From assembly GCA_950022655.1 (NCBI GenBank), contig OX465582.1:96858704-96922703 (forward strand): a stretch of DNA of 64,000 nucleotides, given 5' to 3'. Below are positions 11,438 through 26,400 of this stretch, piece after piece. Origin of the DNA: Alentia gelatinosa. Its lineage: Eukaryota; Annelida; Polychaeta; Phyllodocida; Polynoidae. The notes under the pieces were generated by a model, which saw nothing but the letters and a program-made list of their open reading frames with translations, made no database searches and was not told the DNA's origin. Both the position numbers and the translations under genes were made by a program. Within the stretch, counting starts at the first letter, position 1. Each line of letters begins with the position of its first letter.

Positions 11438-14400
11438 GTAAGTATTCTTCGCGTTGACGCAACAACTGACACATGACACTAAAAATGGTGCGGAACCGTG
11501 CATGTGACACTGACACTAAGTGACAGTACACACCAACACACCTCTCACCTTCCACCCGCGGCCTTTACCTTTGACTTTGCAACTGCTACTTTGCCAGTGA
11601 ATAACATCGTTGTGTATAATCTGTATCGATTCCAACTGTACTTATAACTCCAAATCCCAGATCTCTGGTGCCTTACATTACTGAAACGCCTTTACTATCA
11701 AGATCATCACTACACTGGCCACCAGAGCAACACTCGCCTATGTGATGTGTAAATCCAGGCCACCTCCCCCCTGCCTTCACCCGCAGGCTTTAAGTTAGAC
11801 TGTAGTACGTCCCGTTGTCGCCAGGGCCGAGGCTCTCAGCTCACCAACTGGCGCGAAGCTGGGAGCTGATCGAGACGACTAGCTGTAAATGACTTTCCCT
11901 GCAGAATTTTCTTGTGACCCTGAGCTATGCTTGGAGAGTGATATTTCTTACTTTTGAAGCCATTTGTCTATATTCTTTTTTTCTTTTGTGTATACTTTAA
12001 ATTTATTAAAAAAAAAAAATACCATGAGGGATCGTTCAAGAATTATGGCCGGGGGGAGACACAGTTTTTAGGGGGGGGGGGACTTTTGTTGGGATATTCC
12101 AAGGGGGGGGGGGCCCAAATTTTTTCTTGGGTACCGGTATTCCAAGGGGGGAGGGCTAACCTTTTTTCTTTTTTTATATATTCCCATTGGGGAGGGGGGG
12201 GGGGGGGACCTATTTTTGACCAATTGGTGTTCCAAAAACTGTGCCCCCGGCCATAATTAATGAATGGTCCCTAAAGGTCAATTATGTCAAAGAACTATAC
12301 GACCAAGAACCACAACTCTATGGGACTTCCGGTTACCAGACTAGACAGTGGCGCCTCACAGTGGTTGGCCCTTATGAACTAAGATTTAGCAACTCTTATG
12401 CTACATCAAACATTTTAAAATTGCGCAATATTAAAGGTATTACTGAGGTTATGATGTTGAATCTTGAGAAATCAATACAACACACATACACTTACAATTT
12501 TTTCACAAAATGAAGAACAATCCCTACAGTGTGTGACAGAAATAACAAATTTTACCACATTTTTTCCGCTCACGAACGGCACACGGTAGTATGCCAAACT
12601 GCATGTAACCTGTAACCATGTTCAGAAACTGAATATTTTGGTTCATGTACAAAATAATCACCAAAAACAGACACTCGGGCATGTTTTTATGTCTGTTAAT
12701 TATTGTGTAGCATGTAGGCTTATTGAATTAGTAAATACAATAGAAACAGATATGAGACTATTTCATGCCTTGGGTACACTGGCCACCACAGCAAACGCTT
12801 GCTACCCTTGTTTTGCGAGTCAAGCATAATCATTTGAAAATCTAAAGCTATCAGAAGTAAATACAAACAAATGAATTACATATCGTGTTGTTTCCTAAGT
12901 CTTTAAGTATCAAAACATAAATATTACTTTTCACATCTCACACTTTCGACAGTCGACATACGAAATGCTCTGCAGGACTTTAGTTCATACAGGCCAACCA
13001 CCGTGCGGCGCCACCGTCCATGCAGTGTCACGTCATAACATGGGAGTCGGGCTTCTTGGGTTATAGTTCTTTGATTATGTGCCCTGTGAATATTTCTTGA
13101 TATATAGTATTTCTGCTCTCAGAACTCCCCAGACATAAGGAAAATTACAGACTATCAACAGTATAAGGTGCACCAAAAGAAATGGGCATTATCCAAGAAC
13201 TGGCCACTGGTTTAAGGGAGCAGGCTGAATAAGCCCTCTATTATCCAACGCTATGTGTTATGTATCCCTGTTATATAACCTGAGACATGTATTTTTGTGA
13301 GACACCTTGTTACGGACATACCCACAAAGATCACAAAGATCTATAATTCGCCTAAGTTTATACTTAACCTAATGCTATGGACTCAGCACAGTACACTTTA
13401 TAATTTGATCAACTTGGACCAGTAAACCACACCTGTACTGTCGATAAGAGACACTGAAAACTTTCTCAAAACCACTTACCTCAAAACCACTTACCTATAA
13501 GTGCCACAGATCATGTAATCAATGTAGACCTCTATTTATTCAGGTCTCACAACATGTTATATATATATAGAAGGTTAAACTCTGATGTGAATCTTCTGTG
13601 TTGGGAGCCTCACTCATACCAGTTAACCGCTGAAGATTGTCCCAATGAAAATAAAGAATTTATGAAAAAAAAGGTGTTGGGGGGGGGGGGGGGGGGGAGG
13701 CTCATTTGGAGGTATTCCCGAGAATGGGGGTGCTTCATATTGGAGGATCCGCCAAGCAAAACCCATAACCCCCTGCAATAAATTCTGTGTCTTGCGAAGT
13801 CCCAAATTAGGTGGATTATGTTTCACCATAGACTTTGAACAGTGTTTCCCTTTGATTGGTTTTAAGCCAGTAGGCCTATACAAATTTTCACCTCCTGAAA
13901 GATACATCAGTACTTGATTTTAGGCATGAAGAGCTACCGGTACTCATTATTTCACCCCTGGCATATGTGTCCATAGGCTTAACATTGGGAACTTGTTCTC
14001 CATGCCCCTACAAGTATTGCAGTCCGTTCTCCATGGCCTATATCCTGTGTGTTTTCCATTCTTTTAGTGTGTCCAGGGGTGAGATAAATACAGAAAGCAA
14101 CTCGTTTTGGTGCAAGAAGTCATTCTCCAACTTGTTTGAATGCTATGTGATTTTCACTCAGCTGCCGCCTCGTTCATATCACACCGCATCAAACTCCTGA
14201 AGAATGATGACTTTGACCAAAACTTGCTGGTTTCTTCTTTAGTACTGCATACCTCAACTCATATGATGGATAATTGTGTACAATGGTTGAACCAATGCAC
14301 TCTGTATCAAGTGCTGCAAGAATGTCATACTTACCGTAATTGGCTGTCCCATAACATCCTCACTAAAGTCTCGCAACGGTCTTACATCAGTATCACAGCG

Positions 14401-17400
14401 GTTTCAAAACTGTTGTACAACTATCTTAAAACAATTTCATGATGACAGTGAATGATGACATGAGTTAATGACTGTAATCATTGTTATTTGTATAATATTA
14501 AAAGTTTCAAAAGTGTATATCGGGTGGTACTTTTTTTATTAAGTGTCTGTCAAAATTGCACAATATGTATAGTAAATTTGTGATTCTAGACATGTAGGTC
14601 ATTATACTCGTTTCATGAAAGAATTGAAGGAAACCATATTTTTCGTACATTTCCTAAATAAATCAGGCAAATGTAGGTATATTTTACCTTTTGGATTAGA
14701 ATAAATTGGACGAAATCTAACTAATTTTTTAACTGGTTAAGAGAAGTAAGTTAGGATAGAGAGAATTCTGGTTTCGGGAAAAGTCTTATTTAAAAAAAGA
14801 GAGAAAAATTGAGACCATAGTGTATGATACACTGCACGAAAACCACCAGTTTATCCGTATATATACGCCATCGCGGAAGTGTATGTATCGGCTGTAAATC
14901 AACTTGTTTTCATATATATACGCCCGTATTTCACGCCAGCGTATGAGGCGTATACAAGACTGTTTCCTTTTAAATACGGACGCGTCTTGGCTGTATTTCA
15001 CACCTGGCGTATACGAGAGGAAATATACTCTGTGCAATATATGTACGCCGGGCGTACACGTGTACCTATAGAAAATAAAAAAGGTTCGCCACCTCCTCCC
15101 CCAGCCCCCCTCTACTGCCGCGAATTATCAGTGTGTTGTTTTAGCACTTTAACGTGGACCTCCCGCCACCCAGCCACCGCTCAAGCCCTGTTCACTGTAA
15201 CCACCGCCCCCCTTTATAACCTCCCGTTAGCGCTCACCACCTCCTGCCAGCGCCGATTCGCTCGGCTACCCCTGGCTACCCCCAGTCACTCAGGCTACTG
15301 TCTGTGATCTCGCTTCATCATCATCATCATTCACGTGCACTTTCCTGGATTGCCAGGTCGCTCAAGCCCATACTTGTGTCAGTGGCGAGCTGTGCTATTT
15401 GTGATCTATGTGTGGTTGTTTGTGTTTGTGAGTTAGCCTTAAGTATTTCCTCTATCCTGGTTGCTTCTTTTGCTATATTTTTTAGGGTTTGTAAGTTGTG
15501 GTCAAAAGCCTGGTTTAGGTATGTTTTGGTGGCGTCCGTTGGGTGGAAGGTTGTGCATTGGTTTAGGACATGGTGTATTGTTTCCTGCGTTTGGCCACAC
15601 CCCCTGCATGTGTCCGTTTGGTGCATTGTCCTGAAGTTGTCCTTGGTGGGGAACATCCTGTTCCTTAGTTTGAAGATCTGTTCTGCTTGTTTTCTTGTCA
15701 TTAGTGTTAGGTATGTAGGTCTCCTCTCTGTTTCCTCTGTTGTTCTGTTTAGGATGTATTTTACTTTGCTCTTTTCCTCTGCTACTGTTCTTGCTTGTTT
15801 TAACCAGTCGTTGTTTATGATTCTCTGGGTTATCCTATTCCATTGGGATTTGGTTGTGGTTCTGGATGTCGTTGGGTTTATTCCTAGTGTTGTAATCAGT
15901 TGTTCGGTTGTTGCTAGCCATCTACTATCTTTTGGTATGTTTGTGATGGTTTTTCCGTTTTGGGTTTTCCAGTAGTGTAGGATTCTTTTTGTTTTCATGG
16001 TTGTTTCAGGGTCCTTAAGTTTTGTTTCTAGGTAGAGATTTTCTCTAGGAGTTGTTGATGGGGCTCTAAGTGTTCTCCTTATTATGTTGTCCATGATTTT
16101 GTTTATTTGTTTTATTTGTTGTTTGTTTGGTTCCCAAGTTTCTGCGCCGTAGGTTGTGATCGGGGTTATGCATGTCTCGATTAGTTTCCATATTGTCTGC
16201 ATTTCTATCCCTCTGAAGTTTGTGTCCTTTGCAAGGAATAGGATTGTCTGGAATGCCGCTTCCGTTTTTCTTTTTATTTCCTGTATTTGGTCTTCCAGGT
16301 TGCCCTTTTCGTTGATAATTTCTCCTAGGTATTTGTAGTGTTTAGTGTGTTGGAGTTTTGTGTCGCCTAGGGTCATTTCAGTTTGTTCTCCTTTGCCAAT
16401 GATTAGGGTTTTAGATTTTTCCTCACCGAATTCAATCCTGTATCGGCTTGCTACTTCGTTTGTGATATTTAGGAGTTGTTTGTGTTGTTCTACGTTGTTG
16501 GTGATTATCGCTACGTCATCGACCCAGAGTAGGCAGGTGGGTGTATGGTGTGTGTCTGTTTGTTTGGGGTTGAGTTCTTCTATGGTAAAGTTTATGTCGT
16601 CCATGAGGGTTGAGTATTGTGTTACTGCGAGGACACCCCCTTGCCTTATGCTGTCCTTTATTTTTATTCTTCGTGTTGGTCCATGTTTGGCGTTTATCGT
16701 TGCTGTCAGACCTTGGTTTAGTTTATCAATTATGCTCCAGGTGCTATCAGTTATGCCTTTTTTCTGTAGGCTGTACATTATTGCGTCGTTCCATGCCTTA
16801 TCGTAGGCTTTTGTTACATCGAGGAATGTTATGTAAGTTGGTTTCTTGGCTTCTTTGTTAGTAGTGGTGGAGGTGTTCTCAGTCCTCTCCCGATTCCGAC
16901 CCCGGAATACAGGTGTTGCCGTTCAGCGCCGCCTAACGGCCCACTGTGTAGTAATGCGGCCGCTCGGACAAACACGTCCGAGTCCGGGCACTTGCCCATA
17001 GAGCCAGACAGTAATCACACCTAAAGTGTGAACGGTGGGTGTGATTACAGGAGTGTTATTTTTTGACAGATTGGATTGTTGGAGCAAACTAGTGTATTGT
17101 ATCAACGAGTCTGAGCTGTCTAAACTTTATAGTTGAAAATTGTTTTGGCTTTAATTTAGAGAAAGATAAGCATATGATAGCTAGGCCTGCCAGTGTATTA
17201 ATAGGTATTCAATTTCGGTGATCCTATGTTATCTATGCTATAGCTAAAGTAATATTGAGGCATGGGCATGTGTGACATACCCGATTTGAGCTGGAATACC
17301 GTAGAATACAATGCAATCGTTATTATCTCTCCGGAAATATTGTAGGTGGGTATTATGAACATATTACGCTCATACATTCAGTGGTCCAATGGTAAAGAAT

Positions 17401-20400
17401 AGGTTGCCAGGTGAATGTTTGGCTTCAGCCTTGGCGTAACCAAGCAGATAAGGTGCGACATGGGCCTACGGAAAAAGACCTATTGCGGAATTGCGGTGGC
17501 GGGGTAAGCGGGGGTGGAAGGGGGGGGGGGGGGGGTAACGAGGGGGCTTAGGGTGAGACGGGGGTAAGATGATTTTAGGAGTCAACTATAAGATTGAACA
17601 GGGCCATTATATAATGCGGCAGGACTGCCCATACATAGAAGTGGTGTTCTAAAGTAAAATCTATTAGAAAAACGGTAAAAAAAAAACATAATGCAGGGGT
17701 TACTACGCCTTGGGCAGTAATTTTTCTAAGCCTTACCTCGTAACTTTGACTTATCCCCACCGGAACATAGTTTCCCTCTAATACAGCTTGGGATGGTTAA
17801 TGGCAAATGAAATATGCTACCAGTAGTGTCCCCAAGTGGCAGAGATCGGAACTATTGGATAGTGGTGTAAATACAACAGAATCAGGCGTATATATGAATC
17901 AGAAGTCTACAGATGAGGTGTATATACATGGGGAATAGGACGACCTTGTATACGCAAAAGCATACCTATATACGCAGGGTGTATACATATATAAAGTGGT
18001 TAGTTTCGTGCTGTGATACAGACTGTGAAACTGAATGTTGTGTTGTGCTCATATGAAATGAACCTTGATATTGAGATGATAGGTCACGCAGAAAAAAGAT
18101 AAACACTGCTCATTAAGAAAAAAAGAAAAGGAATTGTGCCACATAATTGTATGCTTGATACATTGATTTCAAAACAGGCTATTGTATATTGTACATACAT
18201 TTCCTTTTCTGTGGTTTTTAGCAAGGCCGGCCTGGCTGCACTGAGAAGGAGGCTCATGCTATTTTGGACAAGTTCGTAGAGTTTGGAGGCAACTACATTG
18301 ACACAGCTGACATGTACCAGAACGGCTTATCGGAATCTATCGTGGGAAGCTGGCTGAGCAGGTCAGGTTTTATTATCATTATATATATATACCTATGCAT
18401 AAACTCAGTATAGATACGTATTGCTCCTAGGGGTGCAGATAAAGTACACAGATTGTACTTTATTACCCACTGAATACGGAGTCTCCATACTAAAAGCCTT
18501 TGAAGCTTACTATCGTAAAACTTGATGAGGTTTAATCTTGGCCACCGTATTCCGCGACTGGAGTTTGGCAAAGTGACTTCATGAGGCGAAGCCGAGTGAA
18601 GTCCGGAGCAAACCTTCAGGAGTGGAATGTGGTGGCCAAGATTAAAACGAATCAGGTTTTGATTTTATCCTACCCTATCTCCTCGATTTTGGAATATTAT
18701 GTGATAACAATACTGTATGCCACTAGTGGCATATAAAACTCTGTATGCCAGTCAGCGTGGCATACGGAAACCCAATGTTAAGCCTATGGGATTTTATATT
18801 AGGGGTAGGATAAAGATCGCTACTGAGTAGAATACGGACCGCTGGAATCTCCTAGGAGAATACAGCTTTTTGGGCCACCTGAGGGGCATTATAGGAACTA
18901 ATTTATATAAACAATGCACGGCGCTTGCATCAAATTTACAAGATTATTTTCCTAATAATTACTCGAAAGGTCCTACCTCTTGCTATAGATATCACTCAGC
19001 TCTGCTTCATGATATCATTCCGCGAAGACAACTCATGCCATATAAACAATCATATGGAATTTTGTGATGTTTCATGATATTAGTGATCATCACGACTATG
19101 AAACGCGATGCGCTGGAAACGATCACTATGAGCGATTGTCACGACTATGAAATACCTCCTAGGATTATGTACGAAAATTCCCCAAATCAACAGTCATCCC
19201 ATTGACGAGGGTTGTGCCTAAATACATAAACGTAATTTGAAATGCATAATTCTTAATGGTGCCCATTTTTTTTTTTCATTTCAGACGCCAGGATGAACGT
19301 CATAAATACATCATTGCTACGAAATGTGGAAAGATGCGTGATGAATCGAACCCCAACAGCGTGGGCGGTAGTCGACACGCCATCTTGTCCGGGCTAGAAG
19401 GCTGCCTGCAACGACTTAAGACCAACTATGTCGATATTTTCTATGTAAGTAATAGTAACCGATCTGATAGCCTTAAACCTAATAATAATAAAAAAAATAC
19501 AGAATGAGTGTGACTGAACTGTTCCTTGAAATTTTAGATCTCGGAACAAATTCCATTCAGTCACACTAACTTCCTTGAAATTTTAGATCTTGGAACAAAT
19601 TCCATTCAGTCACACTAATTATGTCTCCATATATCATTTGCTAGGTTAAAGTGCAAGTATTAATTCAACCGATAGATGTTGATTAATTGATAAATACTTC
19701 CTCTGCACTGAGATAGAAATAAAAGAACAGTCTAGACCTAAATGTATAGACATGTATTTCTTAAAGACAAATGCGGGTAGGTCTCGAAATGCCCCCTGGT
19801 TTAACAATGGTGCTGCCATCTGGGGCCTTGAAAATATAGCAGTTTCTCATAGACACCAATAGATAAGCACTTACCTTCGTCAGATGGCCTTCCCATAAAA
19901 ATTAGCCTGGTGACATAGAATTTTTTTTAGCATTTCTCATTTGTACATGTTCCCAACTATCATAATCCAGAATTATTTGAAGATAGCAATAGAACATCAG
20001 TGTCATTTAGCAACAAAGTAAAAATATTGCAGTTTCCCATAGACACCAATAGTTAAGCACTTACATTTTCAGATGGCCCTCTCATAGATGCTAGCATGGT
20101 GACATGCCATCTTTTTTGTATTTTCTATTTGCTGATATATAGAACTTATATTATCCTGACTTATTTGCAAATCTCAATAGAATTTAGAAATCACTCAACT
20201 ACCAGCATTTGTCTTTAAATGGATATATTTGCATAAAATGGTTACTCACCTTGTTGGCAACACCATTTTATTGTATATAAGTTGATTAACCTTAACTAAG
20301 CACAGTCACTAATATCCTCATTGACATCCTCTAAGAACATAACAGGTTGCAGTTTACAGGGTTGCCACACATCAGGGGAAAATCATGAACATTTTCAATA

Positions 20401-23400
20401 CTCTCTCAAGTTCAGTGAATTGGCAGGGATTTTCGGAATTCATCAGGACAAATTTGAATTTAGGAAAACGTCAAGGAAATCAGGACTTTTCCATAACGCA
20501 GAAGTGACCATAGCAGACACACTTAAAACATCTGTAGAAAATGTGATAAAGAATATTCCAGATGTTTCGAATGCAAAGGGTCTTGGTATGAGCCCATGTC
20601 ATCATCTTGGCTACAGAAGTTGCCAAGAAAGGTTTATGGTGTGGCGTTTCGACTGTTTGGTCTAAAAAATCACAAATTAAATGGATGGAAAATATAGTAG
20701 ATTATTATAAAAAAATTCCTTATTTTATTTATTGGGGAAAAGAAATTGTCGGGGAAAATGTTAGGAAATTTTGACAAACCCATATTGTGGCAACACTGAA
20801 CGATGTCTTAAAAACTTACAAAGTGACTGTCTGCACACATTTCTCTCCTCCCTGACAGCTTCATGTGTGGGACGATGCCACACCAGTAGAAGAAACTCTG
20901 AAGGCACTCAATGATCTGGTCAGTTGGGGCAAAGTGCGCTACGTCGGTCTGAGTAACATGAAAGGTTGGCAGCTCCAGAAGATGATCGAGACGGCCAGGC
21001 ACAGGGGCTGGGCGCCTGTTAGCTGTTTACAGGTAAGGCGATCAGTGGCATCACACCACGTCCAGTGTGTTTTCACATTTTTACTATATACTCATGCAGT
21101 ATATACTGTAAATACGCACCGTTTCACCATATAACATAAAAAATACCGTGCAGAACACTGTTCCGTACGGGAAAATACGGAACACTTCCCTATACGCGTT
21201 GACTAAAATATTAATTTTTAGGCTAAATTGAATAAATAATTTCCATCAATTTCGAGTATATGGTAAATATATATAGAACGACCTACCATGCTTGTACAAG
21301 CCACAATTTGTATGATAACAATTTACGGTTTGTACGGAACTCGGCGTAAACGCCTTGTTCTGTATAAAACGTAAATTGCCATCTCGTTTTGTAGCTTGTA
21401 AAGCATGGTCAGGACGTTCTGTATATTATTATCCACCTATAGGGCTTGTTCCACCTTTTCTTTTTTAAGCTTTTTTTTATACTGGAGTATACGTTTGGGT
21501 TGTATTTGAACACCCGTCTTCCAACGGCTCCAGTGTTAAGGGTATATTTGCCTGATAGGCTTACAAGTGGCAGCCCTGTAGAATTTACATGATGAGTTAA
21601 CATGAGAAAATCAGCATTACAGCCAACACAATACAATGCTATCCAAATAGTATTATAAGGAGAGAGTCAGACGAAGCTGTCGTAGTGCGTTATGCTACCA
21701 CATTGATCTCCTAGTCGCTTTCACCTCACGAGGTCGACTTTCGTCACACGCTAGATGTGATCCCCGCTCCCATTGGCTAGACTTGGCCTAGTTCCGCCGT
21801 TAGGAGAGCGTTGATTGGACCAGACCATAAACAAACGTGGTGTCCTTGACTATGACCCGGAATCGCCCCAGTTAGTGTTGTGCCAGCTGGGGACTGACCA
21901 TTTGTTGATCAGTAGTGGGGGATAGTCATTTTAAGTAGGTTGGGGGAAGGTTTCTGGTCCTAAGCTTAGGGTGAAACCGCGCCCGTCCTGTATTTTCGGG
22001 GATGTTGAGGAATGTGGTTTCAAATCTCCTCATTTTTTTCTGGGCGGCGCAAGTAACGCGTAAATAACGTTATTAGAACCACTAGACCAAAATTTAAACA
22101 AACAAATTGTATTATAATACAAATATAACATCAACACACCGCACCACCATATGCTGGTGAATACCATTTAGTAACACAATTCAACTTAATGGGTAGCCAA
22201 CAGTAATTTCATGATTGTCGGCTTGGTCCTGACCGAATCAGCAACAATCTTTTGCTGATTATTGGGGATAAAAAGGCCTAAAACATTCACCCTGGCAGCA
22301 TCTGGAATTGTCTGTTTCGATTCTGAAGATAGTACAGGAAAATGTTTGAAATCTTTTACTTCACCCGATCGCAAATCCCGCTAATTCCACAGTTCTGGCG
22401 CTATAGACTAATATAACTTGTTTACAGTTAGAATTCTATCATTTTTCAAGATAATCATGATAAACAACATTTATTCACCCTGAAAATATACCTAACTTCG
22501 GATAATCACTTTGAGTAAGCCAGGGGAAAAGGTCACAGTTGTTGCAATTGTTGCACCAGAGGACACCACCAGTAAAAAACCTAGCAGAATACGGGGGTAC
22601 GGCGCACATCGGACAAATGGAACAAGGCACCCGATCGTTGCTGATGGCGGCTGACCGTGGCAGATGGTTGCCGATGGCACCAATCTCACCAGGTTATGGT
22701 GTTCCATTATACCTATGGTACCCAAATAGTAAATCAGACACTGTCAAAATCGTGAGAATTTGGCCAGATGGAACAGCCCCTTAATACAGAGTCTCCATAG
22801 TAAGCCTATAGAGCCAACAGGTCGCTACTGAAGAGAATATGGAAAACCGTATTCTACTCACTAGATTACAGGGGAAAAGTCCCCAAAGTAGTGATCAATA
22901 ACAAAAGGTATTGTATCCTCAAAATCACACTTAAATCATTTACAACTGTTTATTGAAGAAGGAAAAAAATAGACTTCAACCACTGCACGAAAACCACTAT
23001 TTTACATATATATATGCCATTGCGATAACGCACGTATCGGCTGTATCGTGGCTTGTTTATACTTGTATACACCTCTTATACGCGTCTATGTTCCGGGCGT
23101 CTACAAGACAGTTTCCATATGTAGATGCGCGCGACTTGGCTGTCTTTCACGCCTGGCGTATTTAAGATAAAATATACTCTGCGCAACATATATATACGCC
23201 AGGCGTATATATGATACAAAAAAAGAAAAAAAGTGCGACCCGCGGCCCACCCGGGCCTGTGGGTGTTGGTAGAGGATACACCAACACTAACCCGCAACCC
23301 GTGACCTCCCAACCCCACCCCCTACCGACACCCCACCTCCACTCTACCCACAGTGAAGCCCTAGTACACGACCCCCGCCTCCCTGCAGTGATTGTCGACG

Positions 23401-26400
23401 GGAAATCCAAGGTCGGGCAGGTGTGTGTATAGACAAGGTATCACCCAACCTCCCCCACACATGTGTGAATGCGGGGGGCGACCTCCCCCACACACGTGTG
23501 AAAGCGGCGGGCGGCGGGCGGCTGGTGGCTGGCGGCGGCTTCAATGTCTATAGTGTCAAGTTCTCAAACGCTTATAAAGGCTTACATCCAGTATCATACA
23601 GAAGAATGGTGTTTGAAAGTAAAATCTATTTAAAAAATGGTAAAAAAACCCCAACATAATGCAGGGTTTATTATTTGTAATTAATCAATTTATACTCTAT
23701 CAGGTTTTATGAAAGTTTTATAAAATAAATTGGTAATATAAGATTGCAATTTTCATATAATACATACTTGGATGGTTAATGGCAAATGAAATATGCTACC
23801 ACTGATGTCCCCAAGTGGCAGAGGTCGGAATTATTGGATACTGGCGTAAATAAACAGAATCAGGCGTATATATAACGTATATAAGACCGGACCATGGACA
23901 CATATATATACGCCACTAGATAAGGCGTCTACGAGACGGATAACAGGTCTAACTTCTAGACGCAAAATCCTACTGTTAGACGCGTTTCGGATACATATGT
24001 AAAGCAGTAAGTTTCGTGCAGTGAACTGACAGACAGATTTCACATAATATACCATGGCTATTTATCTAAACTAGACACTGTCCAGAACCTTGTTAGCCCC
24101 CAAGGCGCCCGACGAGTCTGAGCCCCTAGAAAATACTATTTTCTACACACCGTATCTAAAAATTAGACATGGTAGAGTAAAACACTCCTCCACCAAAACG
24201 AAACATTTGTTTGGAGGATGTGGATTAAGATACAATTGGTTTCCAGGGTTTGCCCTACTTTGTTGATTCTTTTCACAATGATTGCTATGAACCTATCTTG
24301 GCAACTGGCTGATATCAGATCGAATTCTGGTCAAATTCATGGTAGTGTTGGCTAAAGTGGAGGTGATTCTGCCTCATTCTCATATTCAGGGATGTCAGAG
24401 TTCAGGGAAATTCCTGAAATCAGGGATTTTTATATAACACAGAATCATTGCCCTCATTATCTAAAATCCTCAATAAAACCTGTGTATGCCATCCCCATAT
24501 TGTTTCAGGAACTCACATATATCTGATTTCCCTACAAATATGTGCATTATTACTTCCATGATTTTCAGGGTTTTCCCTGACAAGCTCCCCATAGATAATG
24601 CATGGATGAAAATCCCTGAAATCCCTGGAACCCTTGCACTGTTACCATACAAACCACTTTGAATATTACACTCTCCCATGCACATATTTGGTTCAACATC
24701 AATAGAACATGGAAGGTAGGGCTCTGCTTGGAGAGCACAGACTGTAGTACCAGTTCTAAACACCAGGGGACACAGTTTTCATCATTTGTGAATTCTCAGT
24801 AAGCATTGTATTCTGTTGGGGGAGGGGTGGGATCGCGGTTGTCCCAGCAAATAACGTCAGGGATTTTCCTCAAGGGCTGCTGACATCCCTGCTTATTATA
24901 TATATTCTACAATACTTTCTCTCTGTCTACATATATTTTGTAGTGATAATTAAATCATTGATCATTGAGTACAGTCAGAACGGTCCACCTGCTAGTTTGG
25001 CCTTTAGGATGCCAATAATGGCATCTTAAAATGAAAACTTAGCTCTCGTTGATAATCAATCGATAAAACATATACAACTTGGGAACCTCTAAGTCTATCC
25101 TTTATACTTGACGTATGTAACTCAACAGTTGATAACGAATATAAAAAAGATGGCTACCTTATGTGGCTCATCTTTAACATTCCAAGCAGGTATTATACAT
25201 GTTAAAGTGTATAGCATACAGAACCCTGAGGCAGGTTCTCCGGGTAAAATGCCATCAATCAACAACCAGAACCACCGTAGACGGCCTGCGCAGGTGACAA
25301 TGTCATGCTCTGTTAAAGTCAGCATAATCAGTGATGCGTATGGGTTTACAGGCTTAGTCGGTCTACTGCATGAGGTCCAGGGTATTTCAGTATGCAGCAA
25401 GTATGTCATGTGAGGTCAACCACAGCTGGGTGTAAGGAAGCTCTGACAAGATGTTAAACGTATTAAACCAGGTTATCCTCATGTTGAGTCATTGACCTTA
25501 CCATCTGACTTTAGTCCCTGTCAATTCGGGCAGTAAATCTGAATATATAGTCAACATGGGACTTTTCAGTCTTTCTTGTCTATTTTCCAAGTTTGGGGGT
25601 TTATTTATTCTTTCACGTGTATGCACCTGTTGAGTAAAATGAGAGTATTACCCAAGGTTATGCGTATGCAACTATATATTCTATCTTACCCCATGCACAA
25701 GTTGAGCTGTAGGAATAACATTGAAATATATATATATGCAACGATCACCCACGTTGAGAATCTATCCTACGCCATGGGCATGGCAGAGTGATGGGAGTAA
25801 GGAACTGGCCAATCAGCGACTAGGATTTCAGAAAATAGACAAGACATTAGCATGGAGATTTAAACGTTCCTAACTGAATTTGCAAAGTTGTGATGCTATC
25901 TTATGTCATTGGAAGGGGTGAGATAAATCCAGAAGCACAATCGAATCATAAAATACACAATAATCCACTTGTGTGGATGCGCCTGAATTATCACTCAGCT
26001 TTGCCTCGATGACGATTGCGGTCCATCCAAATTCCTGGAGTATTGTATTTATACAATTTTCGATCAAGTTCTTTATAAATCTATAATGCGACACCATGTA
26101 GCACAGCTCCACTGCACGGATGTCCCATGGCCTTTGCCAGCATGACTACAAAGGAGCAATTTACACTTTATTTACATCTATGGTGGTTCAGTGGAACACC
26201 CCCTTTACACTCCTATCTCCTTAAACTCGCACACTCATACTCTCTCAAAATCCCAAGGTTGTCAGACTTTGTGGGTTCGAGTCTAAATGCAGCCACTTTT
26301 CTCCTTCACCCCAACAGTGGTAGATTTACGCCTTTATCAAAGGCCAATCCTTCTCATACCATGTCTATGTGGTTTGGGAAGCAAAGAACTCTCACCTCGG

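Larger units (their letters stand above)
14830..18015 (+). mobile_element. CACTA-like element, copy 2 (3.2 kb, contains a LINE)
   Basis: CACTGCACGAAAACC on the left and GTTTCGTGCTGTG on the right are flanked by ATA on both sides (3-bp duplication). Subterminal regions at 14830-15085 and about 17790-18015 align with the left and right halves of copies 1 and 3 and are rich in GTATACGCC-like sites. The centre holds the antisense LINE (15310-16905) and a repeat shared with 49.2-49.9 kb. It also shares AAAGTAAAATCTATT and ACATAATGCAGG with the interior of copy 3. All of it is in AKR intron 1. Confidence 0.8.

Noticed and set aside
14879..15307. 142-residue plus frame with a Pro-rich middle
   Set aside because: It runs through the CACTA-like subterminal repeat and LINE flank; no motif and no splice support.
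15304..15975. 223-residue plus-strand open frame rich in Val, Ser and Cys
   Set aside because: It is the reverse-strand shadow of the minus-strand LINE reverse transcriptase, which has clear RT motifs.
17370..17460. TGGTCCAATGGTAAAG, similar to a tRNA A box
   Set aside because: The expected B box and cloverleaf are missing, and the segment is part of the repeat shared with 49.2-49.9 kb.
20321..20665. 114-residue plus frame in intron 3
   Set aside because: It lies almost wholly inside the hAT-like MITE and has no recognised domain.
25108..25413. About 100-residue frames on both strands in intron 4
   Set aside because: Mirror frames without motifs, and no splice context linking them to the AKR or another gene.
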